A stretch of DNA of 64,000 nucleotides from Cinnamomum chago (lineage: Eukaryota; Streptophyta; Magnoliopsida; Laurales; Lauraceae). The stretch lies in contig CP142456.1 of assembly GCA_038049695.1 (NCBI GenBank), forward strand, positions 17,202,501-17,266,500, written 5' to 3'. Positions 59,515-64,000 of the stretch are shown here, piece after piece. A program made the position numbers and the translations under genes. Within the stretch, counting starts at the first letter, position 1; the number at the start of each line of letters is the position of its first letter. The notes beneath the pieces were generated by a model that did not search any database, had not been told where the DNA came from, and worked only from the letters and a program-made list of their open reading frames with translations.

Positions 59515-59812
59515 AGTTACCCTACAAAACTCCTCGGCGTTTCTCACAAAAAATGCCCCTCTTTTAGCCAATGATAATGTGACACGTGTCATCAATGATA
59601 CACATATCCGATTCTCACTCCTAAACATTTTCCTACAAAGGTGGATCTTTTTAGATTTTCTTAAAATACTAACAAATCATTCGTCATTGGTTATCAGATA
59701 GGGTAAAAAACTCCCCTTTTAAGATAGGAGAGTTTTTTAGAATTTATCATATATATATATAAGCCATTTTCCTATCCAATGTGTTAAATGCAAATGACCC
59801 CTCTGGCCTCAA

Positions 59813-60305
59813 GGGCTTGTTTGTTTAGAGGATAAATGAGAATTTCAAATATTGTCTTAATTGAATTCACAACCACAAATCAACGACGTCTGAGAATATA
59901 TATGAACAATTCAATTAGCTAAAAAAGGCTAATTATAAGGCAGGATTTTTGAAAATTGATAAACCAAATTGGGATTTTTAAATGTGAAGCGACATCCACT
60001 GACATGGTTTTAGAAATTCCAACAAGAAGTCATTTTGTCACAAATTCAACCAAACAAAAAAACATCCAAGAAGATTTTTCCAAGTCTGAATTCTTCAAAT
60101 GTCATCTTTTGACAAGTTTTTCAAATCTCTAGTACATCTTAGCATGCAAATGTTTGAATTTGAAGAATTCTAAAAATCACAAATTGTTGGGTTTTAAAAT
60201 TATAGCAATGAAACAAGGAATTTCAAAGCTCCAAAAACAGCCACAGAGATTCCTATTAGAATACCAACACATTAACATTTCATTAAATTCCTCCAAACCA
60301 AACCC
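59813..60305. mobile_element. Probable 0.5-kb MITE with GGG(C/T)TTG ends
   Basis: Left end GGGCTTGTTTGTTTAGAGGA; right end in complement GGGTTTGGTTTGGAGGAATT. No ORF. Target duplication not certain. Confidence 0.5.
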
Positions 60306-60539
60306 TGTTAGATTAGAGGTGTGGTTATATGGTGAAGGTATCGCTTAGTTCCTTCTTAAAAAAAACTCTTGATATATCAAAAAGCATAAGGGAGGAGAAA
60401 CGAGAAACTCCCATTATGTTTGACTAATTTTTCTAAAAGTGGATAGCCATTGAATTAAGTAGAGATTCAATGGGCCTCAAATCATTTGTAGGACCTCAAA
60501 ATGAAACATAATTGTCACGTACATAAGTGTATGTATGTA

Positions 60540-60590
60540 CTTATATGTACACACGTACGTACGTGCACGTACGCACGTACGTACATATAT
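60540..60590. repeat. ACGT-rich simple repeat
   Basis: Imperfect GTAC/ACGT tetranucleotide repeats with palindromic character. Confidence 0.85.
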
Positions 60591-60603
60591 GCACCTACCT
60601 ATA

Positions 60604-61022
60604 ATATATATATATATATATATACACGTGCGCGCGCACACACATATAGAGCAAGGCTCTCTTAAGCTCGAGGTTAGGATAAAATTTCGCAAGCTCATGT
60701 TTGTGGGGCCTACCATATGACTCTCCTAAATTGCACGTCCACCAAGTTTCGGTCAGATCTGACTTTACTGGACCGTTGGATCGACTATGTATCGATTCAA
60801 ATGAACTGTTGACCATTAAACTTTTGGACCCATATGGAGATAATAAAAATCACGGTTGTGACTGATTTTTTGCAGAGAGGAGAATCCCAGGGAGTCCTTG
60901 AAATCTCACAAATCCCATCCCTATATGGATCCTCAGGTGGGCCCTACCACACACTTGAGCTTACCTTATCCTAAGCTTGAGCTTGAACTTAGGAGAGTTG
61001 GCCCCAATACACACACACACAC

Positions 61023-61038
<16 letters not shown>
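60604..61038. mobile_element. Micron-like TIR element between TA microsatellites
   Basis: (AT)n at 60604-60624 and (TA)8 at 61023-61038 bound a segment of about 400 bp. Its ends are inverted over some 85 bp: the left has GGCTCTCTTAAGCTCGAGGTTAGGAT and CAAGCTCATGTTTGTGGGGC, the right in complement has CAACTCTCCTAAG, AAGCTTAGGATAAGG and TAAGCTCAAGTGTGTGGTAG. No ORF of note. Micron elements of rice are known to insert into TA microsatellites. Confidence 0.65.
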
Positions 61039-61051
<13 letters not shown>

Positions 61052-61053
<2 letters not shown>

Positions 61054-62017
61054 CATCCGGTACGTGACTCGCGCACTGGATGAATGTGTGCACCTCAACA
61101 TGGGGCCTCACCTGAGACTAAGACCTGAGGGGATCAAAAAGATCTCATACGCCCTTCATCTCCACAAAAAAATCAGCTCCATCCCTAAACCCTATCATCT
61201 CCATCTGGGCTTCGCAAATTTAACGGTATATAGTCCTCTTGAATGGGTGTGTAGTCCATCCAATGGTCCAATTCGTCCAAATGGGTGAAAACGCAAGGCA
61301 CGAGTGAAACTTAGGGGGGTGTGTGTGGTCTAGTCAGACTAATCATCAGGAAGGTCCCACCTCGACACGCAAGATGCTCGCGCTCAATACCTTTCTCGTG
61401 TGCGTGTGTGTAATTGCTCGCACTTTAGTTTAAAGGTATCACATTCTCTCACAGCACCAACAAATAACTTTCTAGTCCATACACTCCACAAGTCCATACA
61501 CTCCAAAATAGAATGGTGTTGTGGTTTGCAAGCATTCCACATCCTAGATAAATCCTAGAGGATTTTACTAGAAAAATCCCCTAAGAGTCATTATAAGCCA
61601 AAAACGCCCTCAATGTCTTCTAAAGACTCTAGTGGTCTCAGGGGCTTTGTTTGGTTTTTTTTTTTTTTTCTTCTCTGAGTGGGTATATCCCTGCTCCTTT
61701 TACTTTAAAAAGTCAATTTTCATTCTTCTCCCATCTTCTTCTCTCTTCTATAACATTAAAGCTCATATCATTCAAAGAAAAAGAATGCCAAAAGACCTGG
61801 TCAGAAGGAGAATGCGACTGTCGGCATTCTGTCATTTAAAGTCGCAAATGTTATGTAAAAAACAGTCCACCTTAAAAAATCGCCAAATGATCCTGAAATC
61901 TTTCATTTAAAAAATGAAATCCAAAAATCCAATGGCGCAAAAATCCGCAGGCAAAGCAACTGCATTGATGAGGAAAGACGGAGGAGCTGCCGCCTCCCGT
62001 CCTAGGGCTGCTTCAAG
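61052..62017. other. Non-coding stretch
   Basis: No gene recognised. There are GT/CA-rich spots near 61310-61330 and 61400-61412, and a T-rich run at 61656-61670. From about 61910 the sequence becomes GC-richer and leads into the small ORF. Confidence 0.45.
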
Positions 62018-62194
62018 ATGAAGCCCTTCATCGCCACTCTTATTGTCCTCACCCTCATCATCGCCCTCTACCAGCTCCCTCCTCCCACCCCATTCGACCC
62101 CAACAAGCACACCTTCCTCGCCTACGGCATTGCTGCCACCCTTTTCGTCCAACTGTGGCGGCCCCTTCGCCGTCGTCGGTCTTGCCCAAATTAG
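62018..62194 (+). CDS. Hypothetical 58-residue membrane protein ORF (possibly retroposed)
   Basis: ATG at 62018, TAG at 62192-62194. The product has a hydrophobic segment at residues 4-18 (FIATLIVLTLIIALY), a PPPTPFDPNKHT linker, a second hydrophobic segment (FLAYGIAATLFVQLW) and an RRRR tail. That would suit a small double-pass membrane protein. A 35-codon frame starting near 61914 ends by overlapping the ATG (ATGA). The coding part is GC-rich against AT-rich surroundings. Degenerate repeats (62191-62345) and an A-rich tail (62453-62480) follow, so it may be part of a retroposed transcript. I do not recognise the family. Confidence 0.35.
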   Translation: MKPFIATLIVLTLIIALYQLPPPTPFDPNKHTFLAYGIAATLFVQLWRPLRRRRSCPN

Positions 62195-62345
62195 TGCTGT
62201 GAACAGTGATATCCCTGCCCGTGTTAGTGCTGTGAGCAGGGATATCCCCACCCACTAAAGTATTGTGGGTGATATCTCTCAGAATTGTATCAGTTGAGCT
62301 GAGGATATCTCCGCCCAAATTAGTGCTGTGAACGTGATTGCAGAG
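62191..62345. repeat. Degenerate tandem repeat, unit about 35-40 bp
   Basis: About five copies of TTAGTGCTGTGA(A/G)CAG(T/G)GATATCCC with drift; the middle copies are weakest. Confidence 0.7.
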
Positions 62346-62452
62346 AGATCCGTCTGGATCCCAAAAAGGGCAAATGGGAAAAAGGAGTTCGAAACGGGGA
62401 TGTCCCCACTCATTTACTTAGAATGAACTACAATATACCTGCTCAGCGCCCA

Positions 62453-62480
62453 CAAAAAAAAAAAAAAAAAAAACAAAAAA
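62453..62480. repeat. A-rich run
   Basis: About 20 consecutive A, then C and more A; could be a retroposon tail. Confidence 0.8.
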
Positions 62481-63177
62481 CTAGCTGGAGGACTAAACTG
62501 GTCTATATAAGACATTGATTGCGTGTTTTCATTTTTTCTGGTTAAATCCTCTAAATCCTAAGATCTTTTCAACAATCTATAATAAGAAAGTCTATATTTG
62601 TTGATGATCATGTTCTTTTGCTCGCCATCTAACATTGAAATCATGATTCTACGGGTTAAATTATAAGAGTGAAGTACCTGTTTATGATCAGGCTCCATTA
62701 ACGTTACGGTTTTCTTTGGAATACTCTATCACCAATTCCCAGACTGTTCCATCCTGCTCTCATCTTCCAGAGAGTGAATGTGTTAATGCTTCACTTTTGA
62801 ATGAGAATGATCATTAGTAAATTTTGAATTATATTTATTCGGATAACTTTACATGAACAGTAGTCGATACAAAAATTAAAACTTGATTTGTGTTCTGATG
62901 CTGTGGGTTTAAAGTATTGAGTCCTGAGTCTCATCAATCCTTTTTTTAAGGATAAAATATGAAACAGGTAGAGTCTGGTTTCTCCTAACTAATGAAAAAG
63001 AGAAAGTGTATGTAATCTTTCATCTGCCATTGAAGTGTATGAAACAAGAGTAATTACAATCACCATACGAGTCAGTTTTTGCACAGACACACTTTTGCTA
63101 TTATTTGATACAAAAGCTGAAATTAGCTTCCTTATAATGGAAGTCTTTGAACTTTGTGTGGCCCTTCGCCCCAATTA
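62476..63177. other. 3' flank of the MADS gene
   Basis: AT-rich, no other gene. AATAAA on the minus strand (plus-strand TTTATT at 62834-62839) lies about 340 bp past the stop codon and could serve in polyadenylation; weak call. Confidence 0.35.
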
Positions 63178-64000
63178 TCATCCTTGCAAGAGGTTGCGCA
63201 TTGGCACTCTTTCTGGCCTTCCAATGATCAATTCGGTCTCCACTTCCATATCCGCACTAATATTATGAAAGGAGGCCGCTTCTTTCATATTGGTTGGTTG
63301 TTGTGGTGTCTCTGTGCACTGAAGAAACATAAGTAAAGATCTGGATTAGGTTAATGCAGCGACATGAGATTAATAGGCACTCGAGTAAATAATCTACCTT
63401 CTTGTGTAATATTGTGTTTTCCTCTGACAGGATTCTCTCCTGCATTTGAACAAAATGGATTAGCATTTGGCGTTAGTAAAATAGGAGACGTGAACCTAAC
63501 AAATCATGCTGTTACTTGGTTTCCTAGTTACATGAGTGTTTTTCTAGCAATATGGGTATGATATTTCTGAATTTCATTGCAATTTTGTACCTTTTCTTTT
63601 AATTGCTCAATCTCCTCTAGCAATAATCGAGACTGAATGATAGACAAACGTCCAATGTCAGAACTCGACACATTGGTATCATATTAGTGAATCTACTGAA
63701 TGTTATATGTAAGTGGTGATCTACCTTGCTTTTTCTAACGTTGATTAGGCTTTGCTCCAACTGATATTCTACGTGTCCCAGTTCCTCAGTTGAACATGAT
63801 TCTAGACTTTCTCCCGAAAGCTTCCTGAAAAAATTGGTGGGTTCAAAAGCTTGCAACATCACGGTTCAAGATTATGTGACATAGAAATGTCCAGAACATT
63901 AATAGGTTGAAATATCATTTCCTAGGTTTCGCATAAAGTTTCAGTCATCTTCCAACCGTATAGAGAGTTCTAGATGCTCAATCTTCTTTGCCATATGTGC
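63178..64000 (-). CDS. SOC1/AGL20-like MIKC MADS-box gene, exons 3 (part) to 7
   Basis: Minus-strand exons: 63957-64000 (44 nt of exon 3, continuing past the edge), 63725-63824 (100 nt), 63591-63632 (42 nt), 63398-63439 (42 nt) and 63178-63318 (141 nt with TGA). Internal introns have GT donors and AG acceptors, all junctions keep frame, and the 100/42/42 sizes are canonical for MIKC genes. The K-box coiled coil is visible as MAKKIEHLELSI, RKLSGESLESCSTEELGHVE, YQLEQSLINVRKSK and LLLEEIEQLKEK. It drives dimer and tetramer formation. The C-terminus has MEVETELIIGRPER, the SOC1 motif. Proteins of this clade are nuclear transcription factors that integrate flowering signals. The MADS domain and promoter lie outside the window. 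No break seen in the visible part. Confidence 0.92.

Noticed and set aside
59380-61083. Open frames over CT/CA/TA repeats near 59.4-61 kb
   Set aside because: Microsatellite translations.

Overview
The window is nuclear DNA of a flowering plant. It is AT-rich and packed with nested plant transposons: Ty3/gypsy and Ty1/copia LTR elements, an L1-type LINE, a CACTA end, Mutator-like and Tourist-like TIR elements. The only confidently recognised host genes are pieces of two plant-specific MIKC-type MADS-box genes. I cannot name the species from sequence alone. I saw no tRNA, rRNA, CRISPR array or bacterial-style operon.

Layout. 1-1013 is the end of a CACTA transposon, a hairpin-repeat array closing on the TIR. 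It sits in the leader of a decayed Ty3/gypsy chromovirus (1014-9875, 3' LTR 7049-9875), whose gag is itself split by a GC-ended TIR element (1557-2887). 10298-12105 is a patchwork of three LTR-element scraps ending in a copia 5' LTR on the minus strand. 12106-21047 is an L1-type LINE cut in two by a nearly whole young copia element (13461-19625). 21048-29645 is gene-poor DNA holding a 1.0-kb TIR element with a possible captured ORF, a CT/TA microsatellite and four copies of one TTA-targeting MITE family. 29646-35482 is a complete-looking but broken copia element on the minus strand. 35957-38290 is a 2.33-kb solo LTR with a perfect 5-bp target duplication, and 38642-39385 a small TRIM-like element.

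40426-47387 surrounds a MADS-box first exon (42184-42365, minus strand, SOC1/TM3-like) with a Tourist-like MITE, a tandem duplication, two Mutator-like elements and a palindrome cluster. 48379-54028 is an LTR-like element of the putative gypsy type transposon family. It carries a gag-like domain, a coiled-coil region with an intron, and two tandem-repeat arrays (92 bp and 179 bp). 54029-63177 is mostly non-coding, with a short gypsy gag derivative, MITEs, microsatellites, a Micron-like element set between TA repeats, and a 58-codon ORF in a retroposon-like setting.

63178-64000 holds the last five exons (the third only in part) of a SOC1/AGL20-like MADS-box gene on the minus strand, with canonical exon sizes (100, 42, 42 nt) and the C-terminal SOC1 motif. 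Its 5' exons lie beyond the window. The isolated first exon at 42.2 kb has the same orientation and clade features. The window therefore looks like part of a tandem SOC1-like cluster pulled apart by transposons. This is the main host biology here: SOC1-type MADS proteins integrate flowering-time signals. No wholly new system stands out. The most unusual structures are the repeat-rich coiled-coil element, the Micron-like insertion and the orphan MADS exon.
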